Positions 1 to 9,130 of a stretch of DNA of 53,667 bases are shown piece by piece (the first letter of the stretch is position 1; every line of letters begins with the position of its first letter). A model generated the notes under the pieces. It was given only the letters and a program-made list of their open reading frames with translations. It was not told the DNA's origin and did no database searches. The stretch spans positions 46,063-99,729 of the forward strand of contig JBBHKE010000814.1 in NCBI GenBank assembly GCA_037447655.1. The letters are read 5' to 3'. The position numbers were made by a program, and so were the translations under genes. The DNA is from Zygnema cylindricum. Taxonomy: Eukaryota; Streptophyta; Zygnematophyceae; Zygnematales; Zygnemataceae.

Positions 1-830
1 CCTTCCTCCCTCTCACAACAAAACAATAGCTGTCAACCTATCTTCATTTTAGTATGTCTTTTTATCTCACCCAATCTCTCTTTTTTATTTATGTCTCTCT
101 CCCTTATGGTATTCAGGGACGAGCGTGTATAGTCGCTGAATGGTATGTTTTATGGTATTTAGCGATGAGAGTTTATCGTCGCTGAATGGTATGTTTTTGA
201 GTGTATTGTCGTTGAATGGTATGTTTTTGTTTCCTGCTAGTCAATGACCAGACGGTCTGCGTGCTGAATGGCATGTTACGTTTTTCACCATTCAGCGACG
301 ACACTATGTCAACACTCGGTGGCAGAACCCTTTTCTCCCTCCCATAATTATTTGTCTCCTACTTTCCATCTCTGTTTAATATTCAACAAAACAACACTCT
401 CCCTCCTTCCAACCCTTTTACTCTCCGACTTGTGTTGTTATGTTTCACACTCTTTCTTTTACATCCTTAAAGTCTAGTTTTTATCTCTCTTTTCCTATCT
501 ATCTCTATCCCATTCTTTGTCCCCTTCTCTCAAATGGTGTCTCTACTTTATATTTATGTCGTATTACCCATATTACCCTTATGGCATATTATAACTCTAG
601 TGTCTCTACTTTCTCTTACCCTTATTACCCTTATAGCATATTATAACTCTGGTGTCTCTACTTTATATCTCTGTCTCTCTTACCCTTATTACCCTTATGG
701 CATATTGTAACTTCTGTCATTCAGTCGTTGAATGATATTTCATTTTTGACCATTCGGCGACGGCACTGTCTCGTCGCTGAATGTTTGTATGATACTGCAA
801 TATAAGATGGTAATAAACAATACCTCACGT
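1..830. repeat. CT-rich low-complexity DNA with GACGAC-type hairpin repeats
   Basis: The stretch is pyrimidine-rich, with many CTCTCTCCC and TTACCCTTATTACCC runs. Units reading TCGTCGCTGAATGG, or the reverse CATTCAGCGACGAC, recur near 145-215, 285-305 and 720-785. The same motif forms the cluster at 3155-3360 on the other side of the transposase remnant, so both clusters may be subterminal parts of one DNA transposon (inference). Short open frames here are low-complexity and not credible as genes. Confidence 0.55.
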
Positions 831-1096
831 TTTGACACCATCTCTACAAATAAATGTCATTCATTATTTTGGCCATACAAATTGCTTAAACAAAATATAG
901 AAACAAAAAAACAAAGAGGGATATATTAATATTCAATGTGAAAGAAAGTAATACAATGTAGACTACATACTATCGTATAAGAAAAGTACAAATATAAACC
1001 TACCAATATAAAACTACAAAATAAAAGCTAAAGAAATCCACACTATTAAAATATTTTTTTGCAAACACCCATTATCCATTTTACCACCTCTCCTAA
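831..1096. other. AT-rich spacer, nothing recognised
   Basis: AT-rich DNA immediately downstream of the transposase C-terminus (minus strand). No coding, repeat or regulatory signal could be supported. Confidence 0.4.
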
Positions 1097-2993
1097 TTAA
1101 ACCACCTCTCTATAAAGTGCCTCAAAATCATTGTAGTCCTTAAAGTCTTCGTCATGACTAGCTTCATCCTCTAAAGTGTCGCCCTCTCGAAGGCATTGGA
1201 GTAAATCCTGTGCGGGAGCCGAGGGAGGTGGCACCTCGTCGCCCTCGGAATAGTTTCGCCATTTCATGATTATGATTTGTAAATCTTGTGTAAGCATACT
1301 CTCCTCCCGTTTCCCATCCTTCAATGACAATCCACATTGGATCATTGCCTTACGTGCATACCCCATCCCACTTTTGTTCTTCATTTCGTTCACCTCATGA
1401 ATTGAATCGCGTGCCAACTTTAAGAAAAATGATTTCCCCGGTCCAACTAGCTTACCCAACCATTTTTGGCCCCTAGGTAAGGACCACTTGTGGCTCTCTA
1501 TCCCCTTCATTTTCCAATCTTCCCATTTTCTCGACCATACCTCCTTGATTTTTGAAATTACGAAGGAATTGGCAGGTTGCACGAGATGTGTTGCACACGG
1601 TGGGAAAAAGTGAGGGTTGTTCCCATTTGCGAGTGAGCGGTGTTCAACTTCATACCCGCCACGTTGTCCACAAAAATAACTTTTCTCACCACATGATCTC
1701 CTTGGTATGACCTTGGCTCTGTGATCTATTGCGAGAAGACTGTCTCGTCGTTCTAGCCTTTAGAACCGGTACGATAACAAACTCATGCAAAAGAGAGGGA
1801 GGGAGGGAGTTACATGAGGGGAGATGGAGATGGCATAGGAGAATAGGAAAGTGGGATGGTGAGGGTTAGGGAGATGGAAAGAGGCGAGAAGTATAGGAGG
1901 GAGAGGGAGGGAGTGGGGGGAAGATATTGAGTGGGGGAGGGAGAGAGAGGGGGAGAAGGGGATGGGGAAGAAGCACTACAAACAACACAAAACATAAAAA
2001 AAAAAATTGGTGTGGAATATAAGGGAGAATGAGGAAGATAATAGCGTCAATATTTACGAATATAAATACACAAAGGAAAGGAAACGCACTTGGTATGTCT
2101 TCGGGATGCCCTATATCGGTTAACTACGAATTTTCTTGGCGAAGATTAACATATAAGATTTAATTCCGGCGTTCACTCCTTTCGTGAGTCAAACCATCAA
2201 AGTCATTGAGTCTCCACCTCCCACAACGTCTGCGTATTTAACCACCTCGTCCCCGCGAAAACCCAACGTCTTTTTATTATCCATATTTACAATGACGTGG
2301 GTGTCGTCCATGTTTTCGACTAAATCCTAGTTGAAGCGACCTAATATCACAAAAACGTATAAAAATAAATATAAATCACAACACAAGTAAGTATGATGGT
2401 AGGGGCAACGATTTGCATTTACGTATTTGCATTTACAACCCTCAACAAAAACATAAAATATAATAGATGTAGCATATATTACAACACAAAGCAATGAATT
2501 CTAGAATAGTACAAAGCTTACCTGATAAAAATCCTCGTTTTAACACTCCCAAGTGATACGCAACCGTTTTTTTTATGTACTCCTCCTTCTCCGGGCTTAA
2601 TTGTAAGTTTCCTTTTTTAGCCTTCGTCACAATATTGTGTTTCTCGCAAAATCGTTCAGTCCAACGTTTCGTCAATTTCATTTTGATCTCCTTAACCTTT
2701 TTGTCGAGAAATAAACTCCTATTATCCTCCTTCATACGTTTAATGATATGAATTGCCATGGTTCCCACAGTAGTTTGAAACATTTTTGTACCCGCCTTTT
2801 TGAACCGCTAAAACTCTTCTACCAAGTATGAGTGCACCACTGTCACCCACGGAAATTCCTTCCTCCCCCTGCCCGTTAGTGCGTTTGTCATCGCCACACT
2901 TCTTCTACCAAAACCCGCAAATTCCTTCCTCCCCCTACCCGGTAGTGCGTTTGTCACCACCACACTTCTTCTACCAAAACCCGTAGACGACAA
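1097..2993 (-). pseudogene. Decayed DDE_1/CENP-B-type (Tigger/pogo-like) DNA transposase
   Basis: Read on the minus strand, pieces of one transposase appear in order. At about 2993-2520 there is an N-terminal helix-turn-helix/CENP-B-like part containing RWTERFCEKHN and QLSPEKEEYIKK; one in-frame stop (near 2808) splits it. At about 2335-2100 lies the first catalytic block, ENMDDTH followed by KTLGFRGDEVVKYADVV. At about 1760-1690 lies the second block, KVIFVDNVAG. At 1582-1097 lies the C-terminal block, QPANSFVISKIKEVW and ARKAMIQCGLSL. The third acidic position, normally in QPAD, reads QPAN. A GTAAGC donor-like site at about 2520 and low-complexity DNA at 1790-2080 suggest introns or insertions. 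Stops and frameshifts between blocks mark it as dead. Family assignment rests on recognised motifs of transposases known from plants and oomycetes; no search was run. Confidence 0.75.
2808..2993 (-). repeat. Internal tandem duplication in the transposase N-terminus
   Basis: Two adjacent copies of about 69 bp each encode FGRRSVVVTNALPGRGRKEF-like residues. Both occur on the minus strand just before the stop that separates them from the HTH part. The second copy continues as EFPWVTVV, resembling the usual N-terminal entry to this transposase family. The duplication is probably degenerative. Confidence 0.6.
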
Positions 2994-3154
2994 GGTGTGT
3001 TTTGTTGCCCTTATGCCTCTGAGTGTTGACTCCCTTCCTTTCCACCACCGACTTGCCTTTGGGTATTTTGCAACGAGAGAAAATAAAAAAAAAACACAAA
3101 AAAATGTTAGTCATAATTTATATAAGAAAGAGTATATATTATAAAGAAAATAAA

Positions 3155-3360
3155 GTTCAGCGACGACTAGCACTAGTTGCTGAATTCAGCGACGACAGTT
3201 GGTCGTCATAAGTTCAGGCAACCGATGCCTATACAATGTTCAGCGTCGACAAAAAGTTGTCGCTTGTTCAAGTAACCGGTGCCTATTCATGGGTTCAGCG
3301 ACGACAGAAAGTCGTCGCTAGTTCACCGACAAGGTGAAGTCGTCGCTGTGCCAAACAAAC
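3155..3360. repeat. Cluster of TTCAGCGACGAC inverted/direct repeats
   Basis: At least four units of TTCAGCGACGAC occur, several followed after a short spacer by GTCGTCGCT, so each can form a short hairpin (for example AGCGACGAC-N5-GTCGTCGCT at 3298-3320). Two units are linked by the related strings CAACCGATGCCTAT and TAACCGGTGCCTAT. The pattern resembles the subterminal repeats of a DNA transposon; the neighbouring transposase remnant supports that reading. Confidence 0.6.
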
Positions 3361-3599
3361 CACAAGAGAAAAAAAATTGACACAAAGTAAGTGAGTGGGT
3401 GAGAGATGGGAAGTGATAGAGTGAAGGAGGAGTTGATATCCGTGGTGGGATCATCCTCGTTCTTCCACGCCAAAATGTCCGTGGGTTACAAAATTTCGGG
3501 AATGGGCTTGTCTTCTGGCAGTTCTTAGCCATCTTCGATGCTCTCGTCGCTACCCGAAGATGAGGGGACCTATAGGTCGTCGCTCCTATCATTCATTTT

Positions 3600-4600
3600 C
3601 TACTTATCCTTTGCTATCTCCCTCTTCTGAGTTTTCCTTCTCCGTGCCTCACTCCCCCCACCCCCCTCGACCGTCGCCACCTCCGCAACTCCTTCCTCCT
3701 CCCCGGTCTCACAAAAACCTATGAACTTTTTTTTAATTATCCTCATTTTTCTACCTAATTTTCCCCGTGCCTCACCTCCCCCACCCTCCTCGACCGTCGC
3801 CCCATTTCTTTTTCTTTCCTCTCCCAGTGTCGTCTTCCCCTCCCTCTCCTCACTCAACAACTTATATTCCGTACAATCCTCACATTTTCCTCCTCGTCGC
3901 CCTCATCAAAAATTACTAATTTTCGTTTTATTCGTCTACATTTTTTCTCTACTTTTCCCGTACATCATTTCCTCCACCCTCCTCTACCGTCGCCTCCTTC
4001 CCCTCTCGTTCTACACCCAATACCGCCTTTCCACCCTCCTCTTTTGGATTTTCTCCCTCCCTACTCACCTCACCTTCTGTCGCCTTCTCCCTGCTCACAT
4101 CTAGCGATTCACCATTTTCCTCCCTTTCCTCTTCCGATAAAACCTCCTCTTTTTCTACCTCTATAAGATTGGTCTTTTCCCTTCCTACCCCAACTAGTGT
4201 CACTCCTTCCCCTTCTACCTCTTCACTCCCCTCCCTGTTATGTCCCTTGCTCTCCAGTGGCACCCAACCGATGGGTAGCAACATGGCCGCCTCCCTTTCT
4301 CTTGTTAATTCCTCCGTAGTACCTCTTACTCTGATCACGGTTTTTGGGGCATCTCTTTCCCTCCCTAACCCCCTCGGTGATTTCCTTTCCCTCGAGGGGT
4401 TTTCTCTCCCCACTTCATCCCTTCGTACCTCTTCCCTTTCTCCTCTTGGCTGAAGTCGTTGATTACGTCGAGGTAGTGGAGGGTAGCGACGACGATGTGG
4501 CAAGACACTACGTTGTCGCGTATGAGGTTGGCTGTTTCCCTCCATGGAGATTACTCACACTTGTTCACAAAAATTTAGAAGAAGAGGCGGCTACAAAAAA
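3600..4600 (-). other. CT-rich block with charged low-complexity open frames
   Basis: The minus strand is open for 198 codons at 4545-3949 and for 86 codons at 3860-3600. The products are rich in Glu, Arg and Gly with a recurring ATVEEGGGG(S)EAR-like string. That string comes from a repeated CCCTCCTCGACCGTCGCC segment near 3668, 3787 and 3978. No domain is recognisable. It could be a low-complexity 5' part of the adjacent transposon, or simple-sequence DNA that happens to be open. I do not claim a gene. Confidence 0.3.
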
Positions 4601-5095
4601 GGATTAAGAATTCGGATTTTGCCCTAAAATTGAATGTTCAAACGAAGAAAAAAAGTAAGAGGTTTTACAGCAAATATATTCGTTCAAAATATACTTACAT
4701 TGTGAATTGTTCCCCAAGGGACGGAGTCGTCACGTCCCTCATCATTTTGAACATTCCAAAATTGTGTCGATGCAATGAATGTATGAGATGACGCGGTTCA
4801 ATTATTAGACGATTCCAATAGAGGCAACGACAAATTTCTTGAAAATTTACTTACAGAGTGTGCGGTTCGCGACAGAAAGATGTCGTCGCCTCCCTAATGC
4901 TTTCAAACAATCAAACAGCGTGACGACAAAACTAAACTAAGAGGTCACGCGGATGAATGATTTTCCGATTTCATGAACGAGGCAGCCACAAAGCGTCGTC
5001 GAATGTACGAAGTTCCATATTTAATATACTATCTAACGACAAAATATTGAAATGTACACTATTTTCTATTTTTAAACTTCCATCGTTGTGGCAAT
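4601..5095. other. Unassigned flank of copia element B
   Basis: The DNA contains scattered relatives of the GACGAC/GGCAACGAC motifs (AGGCAACGAC near 4817, GATGTCGTCGCC near 4880). The DNA on the far side of copia B (16937 onward) has the same kind of motif, so B probably inserted into this type of DNA-transposon sequence. No coding signal. Confidence 0.4.
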
Positions 5096-6257
5096 AGTAT
5101 AAATTAATGGTTCTTATCGTATTTTCTAGGTCTAGACATATAAAATAAAATGCAAAACAGAAGCAAAGGTAGTCTGCCTCTAACTCCTCTATTCAGCTCC
5201 CACACTTTTCGCAATCACTGAAGGTTAGAGAGGGAGCTAGAGCCATGGCTGCGTAGCTCCCACACTTTTCACAATCACTGAAGGTTAGAGAGGGAGCTAG
5301 AGCCATGGCTGCGTATGTTGTCAAGAGAGAGAGAGACAGGTAGTAGATTTTGGTTGGTTTACCAAAATGTACTTGACCGACCCAGGATTTGATCCTGGTA
5401 CCTACCATCCGGCAAGTCAGCAATAGCCAGTAGCTTTATTCTATAGTCTAGGATCAGGGCTAAGCTGTATAGGGTAGGATAAGTATTTAAAGGTGTACAT
5501 ATACATTAATTCATTTAATCGCGCGAACAGAAATGTAACATAAACACAGTTAAAATATACGTACAGTTGACTTGTAACATAGACACAATTAGAATATACG
5601 TACGGCTAACGTTACTTTGCGAAACGAATACGGCACATTTGTTTTGACGGCGAAACAAATACCGCGCATTGATTTTCGACGGCTAGAATCAAAAGTCGGT
5701 TTTGATCGAACGGCCACAATAGGTGTCGAGATCGCGGAATAGGCGCTTCGGCGGTTTTCGATCACAACCACGTTAAGCACCACGTGGCACGACATCATAG
5801 GCTTGCGGCATCTCCGTAGAATATGGGAACTAATTCACATATGGCAAGCGTCATTATTTCAACCATGTCGTACGATGGTCGTACAAAAAATACTTCGGTA
5901 CCTATACCTTTTCTGTACGACACAATCTTCTGATTGGTGCCGTACTCTAGGAGAAAAGGGTTTAGAGAGGGATATCTGACTTTGAAAATTTGGTAAGTAG
6001 CTACCTCCCTCCCAGATTGCTTCTGTACAAAAGGTCAACATTGACCCTTCATAACTTACTGTTCAGGGGAGAAAATTCAAAGATTCTTTTTACTATCGAC
6101 TAAGGGGAGTCTTCTCTTCACAATTGGGAAGGTGGTCAGAGTTTTTGTCTGTCAAAGTGGCAGTTATTATTTTCCTAACACAAAGGGGTCAAGGTTATCC
6201 TAGAGGCTTTCGTGTGAGCTGCCCATTCTGAGGACCTATGGAGGTCTCATAATTCCC
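5096..6257 (+). repeat. 5' LTR of copia element B
   Basis: Aligned by eye to the 3' LTR at 15907-16936 and to the LTRs of A, C and E. It has the TATAAATTAATGG start (first base mutated), a TCTAGGTCTA string, the GGAGCTAGAGCCATGGCT block, the ACCGCGC/ATTTGTTTTG repeat module at 5629-5667, the paired W-box at 6033-6046 and the GGAGGTCTCA end. It is about 130 bp longer than the 3' copy, partly because of a 60-bp internal duplication. The terminal CA is lost. Confidence 0.8.
5196..5315. repeat. 60-bp tandem duplication inside the LTR of B
   Basis: Two head-to-tail 60-bp copies begin AGCTCCCACACTTTTC and end GCCATGGCTGCGT, differing at one base. The 3' LTR has only one copy, so the duplication arose after insertion or by LTR-specific slippage. 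Confidence 0.85.
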
Positions 6258-8068
6258 GTTTATGGGACACCCTCTAGGGTGCCCATCTTCAATGGAAACG
6301 GCTTCGTATACTCCGAAATTATGATGACATGAGCTCTTTCTGAGAAAAGGTTTTGGGAAATACTAAGTGGACGAGTGAGGCGTCCATCCGGTCTTAACAT
6401 TCCTTTAGGGTTTGGAGAAAGCATATTCACCAAATATGCAGATCCATCTCCAACTGAGGAGAGAAAGGAAGTGGAGGTGGTGGACAAAAGAAAGGAGAAC
6501 GAGACGATCACACCTATAGCAACCGATTCAACATTCATGTCACCTATTTTGAGGAACGACGAGAATGATGCTGATACCTGGGACTACAACAATATAGCAG
6601 CAAACCACTTCATCCTCCGCGATCTTACTCAAGGGCTTGCATCTCTTCATTTACAGGTAGAGAGGGCATCTGATCTTTGGGTGGCTCTTAATAAGATGTA
6701 ACAAAGTGGTACGATTCATCAACAGCAATTGGCTGATCAAAAAATTAATGCATATATATACAAGGGGGGGGAAGATGTTGGATATTTGTAATGAGCTCCC
6801 AACACTTTTCATGGAGCTAGAGAGTGCTCGAAAAGTAGAAACCGAAAAAGAAAAGGTTAGCTTGCTCATTAAGTTACCAGATGAGTTCGAGACTATAGAC
6901 AGCCATGTGCGGGACTTGTTGGACTCAAGGTGGATATAGAATTCAATGGTAGGGATGATTCTCGTTCAGGATAATACGATTGAGATCCGGAGGGGAGGAA
7001 AGAGTGGGCAAGCCTTGGCAGTCGGGAAAGATTCGAGGAACAAGGATTCCACAAAACATGTCCAAAACTATGGAGGGGGTGGGCTGAAAAATAATACGGA
7101 TGAGTTCGGACCGAGGGCTCCCAAGGGATTGTGTCATTTTGGTAAGAAACCAGGGCATTACATGGCGGAGTGCACCAAGCTAACCAAACTTCGGTTAAAG
7201 GAGGGACAGATCGGTGGACCTCCAAGAGGAAAGAAAAGGCTCTTGTGAAAAAGGTACATGAGGAGGAATCCGAGGACAAGGACAATGAGCTCTTGTTGGA
7301 TGAGGTGTAGGAGGCGGAGACCGAGGTCGAAATTCCTCGAAAGCATAAATGTGCTTTCGGAGGATTAAAAGGCGAAGGAGGTTGGATTGTGGATTCGGGT
7401 GCCTCCATGCACATGTGTAAAGAAAAGCATCTATTCACTAAGATAAGAAAGATCCCCACCGTAGATTTAGAGTATGGGGATGGGAGGGTAGTCACAACTA
7501 CTTAGGTAGGATTGGTAGATCTGAAAGTCTTAGTGGAGGGAAAGACATCCATAATGACATTCGCTGATGTGTTGTTTATTCCAGAGTTAAACAAAAAGCT
7601 GTGTTGTTTATTCCAAAGTTAAACAAAAACCTCATCTCAACGTCTGTTTTAGATGATAAGGGTTTTGAGTCTAACATTAGAAAGGGAACTTTTACTGATA
7701 GCTTTGAGGAGGAAGTTTATTTCACTGTTGAAAAAGGTGACCAAGGGATGTTTAGGCTGATTTTAATCAATGAAAAGAAGTAACTTTACTATGCTGCTCT
7801 TCATGATATTATGTTGTGGCATAAGAGGCTTAGACATGTGCATTTAGATAAGTTGAAAGAAATGAAAAAGATGGGAATAGTGGAAGGAATTCAGTTTGGA
7901 GAAAGTGAAAACCTAACTGACTGTAGTGGTTGTGCACAAGGTAAGGCACACAGGTTACCCTTCCCAAAAGAAGCCACTTATAAAAGAGAAGAGGTTTTAG
8001 ACTTGGTACACACTAATATTTGGGAACGGCCAAAGTGCCTTCACCAGGGGGTAAGAGGTTTATGATGA
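6258..8068 (+). pseudogene. Copia B gag-protease-integrase, left part
   Basis: Similar throughout to the intact polyprotein of element A. Gag residues such as HFILRDLTQGLASLHLQ are visible at about 6600-6660. The zinc knuckle near 7130-7175 reads CHFGKKPGHYMAEC, so its second Cys is Gly. The retropepsin DSG in WIVDSGASMH is at about 7385-7415. The integrase N-terminal zinc site (WHKRLRH, then CSGC) is at 7815-7940. Frameshifts and stops are frequent. A 36-bp repeat of TGTTGTTTATTCC occurs at about 7570-7635. The frame is cut at 8068, in the integrase motif KRFMM, by element A, and resumes at 14519. Confidence 0.85.
8064..8068. repeat. Target-site duplication of copia A, left copy
   Basis: GATGA, matched by GATGA at 14519-14523 beyond the other LTR. 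Five base pairs is the usual size for Ty1/copia integrases. Confidence 0.95.
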
Positions 8069-8278
8069 TGAAACTTTGAGACCTCCATAAGTCCTCAGAG
8101 TGGACAGCTTCCAAGAAGCCTCTAGGATAATCCTGACCCCTTTGTGTTTAAGCAAAAATAACTGCCACCCTGGCAGACAAAAACTCTGACCAAGTTCACC
8201 CCTCTGAAGACAAGACTTCCCTGAGTCGATAACAAAAAGAATCTCTGAATTTGCTCCCTTGAGCAGTAAGTTATGGAG

Positions 8279-8292
8279 GGTCAAAGTTGACC
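8279..8292. promoter_or_regulatory. Inverted W-box pair in the LTR of A
   Basis: GGTCAAAGTTGACC holds two TTGACC cores facing each other. TTGAC is the WRKY-factor binding core in plants, and some plant copia elements are stress-induced through such sites. Equivalent pairs lie at 13680-13693, 6033-6046, 16712-16725, 42302-42315 and 47711-47724. Function here is inferred. Confidence 0.4.
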
Positions 8293-8652
8293 TTTTGTAC
8301 AGAAGCTCTCTGGGAGAGGGGGTCCTATCTTCTAATTTTTCTAAGTCCTATCTCTCTCACAAACTCTATCTACTGATGTACGGAACCAATCAGAATTGAG
8401 TTCCGTATGTAAAAGTACAGCTGCCGGTGTACTTTATGTACGGACACTGTACGACATGGCCAAAATGTCGACACATGTCAAATCCGGATTCGGTGCCATA
8501 ATCTCCGGAGATTCCACAATCCAACGGAATTTCGCCACGCGTCATCCGATGTGGCGATGGCCATTAACCGCCGAAAACTTCCTCCGCGATCTCGGCGCTA
8601 ATCCCGGCCGTCCGATTAAATTCGGCTTTAATCGTAGCCGTAATAAATACAT

Positions 8653-8690
8653 GCGCGGTATTTGTTTCATTTACGAAACAAATGCGCGGT
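8653..8690 (-). promoter_or_regulatory. Conserved direct/inverted repeat module of the copia LTR
   Basis: Read along the element: ACCGCGC, ATTTGTTTCG, 4-nt spacer, TGAAACAAAT, ACCGCGC. It is thus an inverted repeat flanked by a direct repeat. The same 38-39-bp arrangement occurs in every LTR of A, B, C and E, although sequence around it has diverged. A role in transcription or RNA folding is inferred. Confidence 0.6.
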
Positions 8691-9117
8691 ACTGATTTCT
8701 GTCCGTACCGTAAGTCGTACATTATATATTACTGGATCTATGTATCCCGTAATTCATTTCAGTTAAATGGTTTATCGCTTGTATACATATGTAAATAATT
8801 ATCAAACTATATGCTAGGTAACACTACCGCTAGATTAAACGGCTAAGGCTACCGGCTACTTCGTGTCTGCCGGCCGGCAGGTACAAGGATCAAATCCTGC
8901 CGCCGGCACATACATTTTAATTAAATATATAAACCCTAATATAAAATTCCCGTAAACCTCAGGATAGCCAAGGTAGCCATGGCTCTAGCTTCCTCTCCAA
9001 TTTCTCAGTGACTGCGACAAGTTTGAGAGTTGGAGAGAGAAGTTAGAGATAGACTGCCTCGACTTCTATATTTCTTTTCAGACCTAGAAAATACTAATAA
9101 AACCATTAGTTTCTACA

Positions 9118-9130
9118 CTCCCCTTATTTT
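9118..9130 (-). other. Polypurine tract of copia A
   Basis: AAAATAAGGGGAG on the minus strand lies directly between the gag-pol stop codon (9131-9133) and the 3' LTR. It primes plus-strand DNA synthesis. The same AAGGGGAG precedes the 3' LTRs of C (37801-37808) and E (46870-46877). Confidence 0.9.

Larger units (their letters stand above)
8069..9117 (-). repeat. 3' LTR of copia A
   Basis: 1049 bp, beginning TGTAGAAACTAATGG on the minus strand next to the polypurine tract and ending GAGTTTCA at 8069. It carries the 38-bp repeat module (8653-8690), the W-box pair (8279-8292) and the antisense tRNA-like segment (about 8830-8910). Its partner is 13470-14518. Confidence 0.95.

Noticed and set aside
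3721-4104. 127-codon plus-strand frame resembling membrane segments
   Set aside because: The hydrophobicity comes from translating a CT-rich repeat (Phe, Leu, Ser, Pro); no start context or conserved motif.
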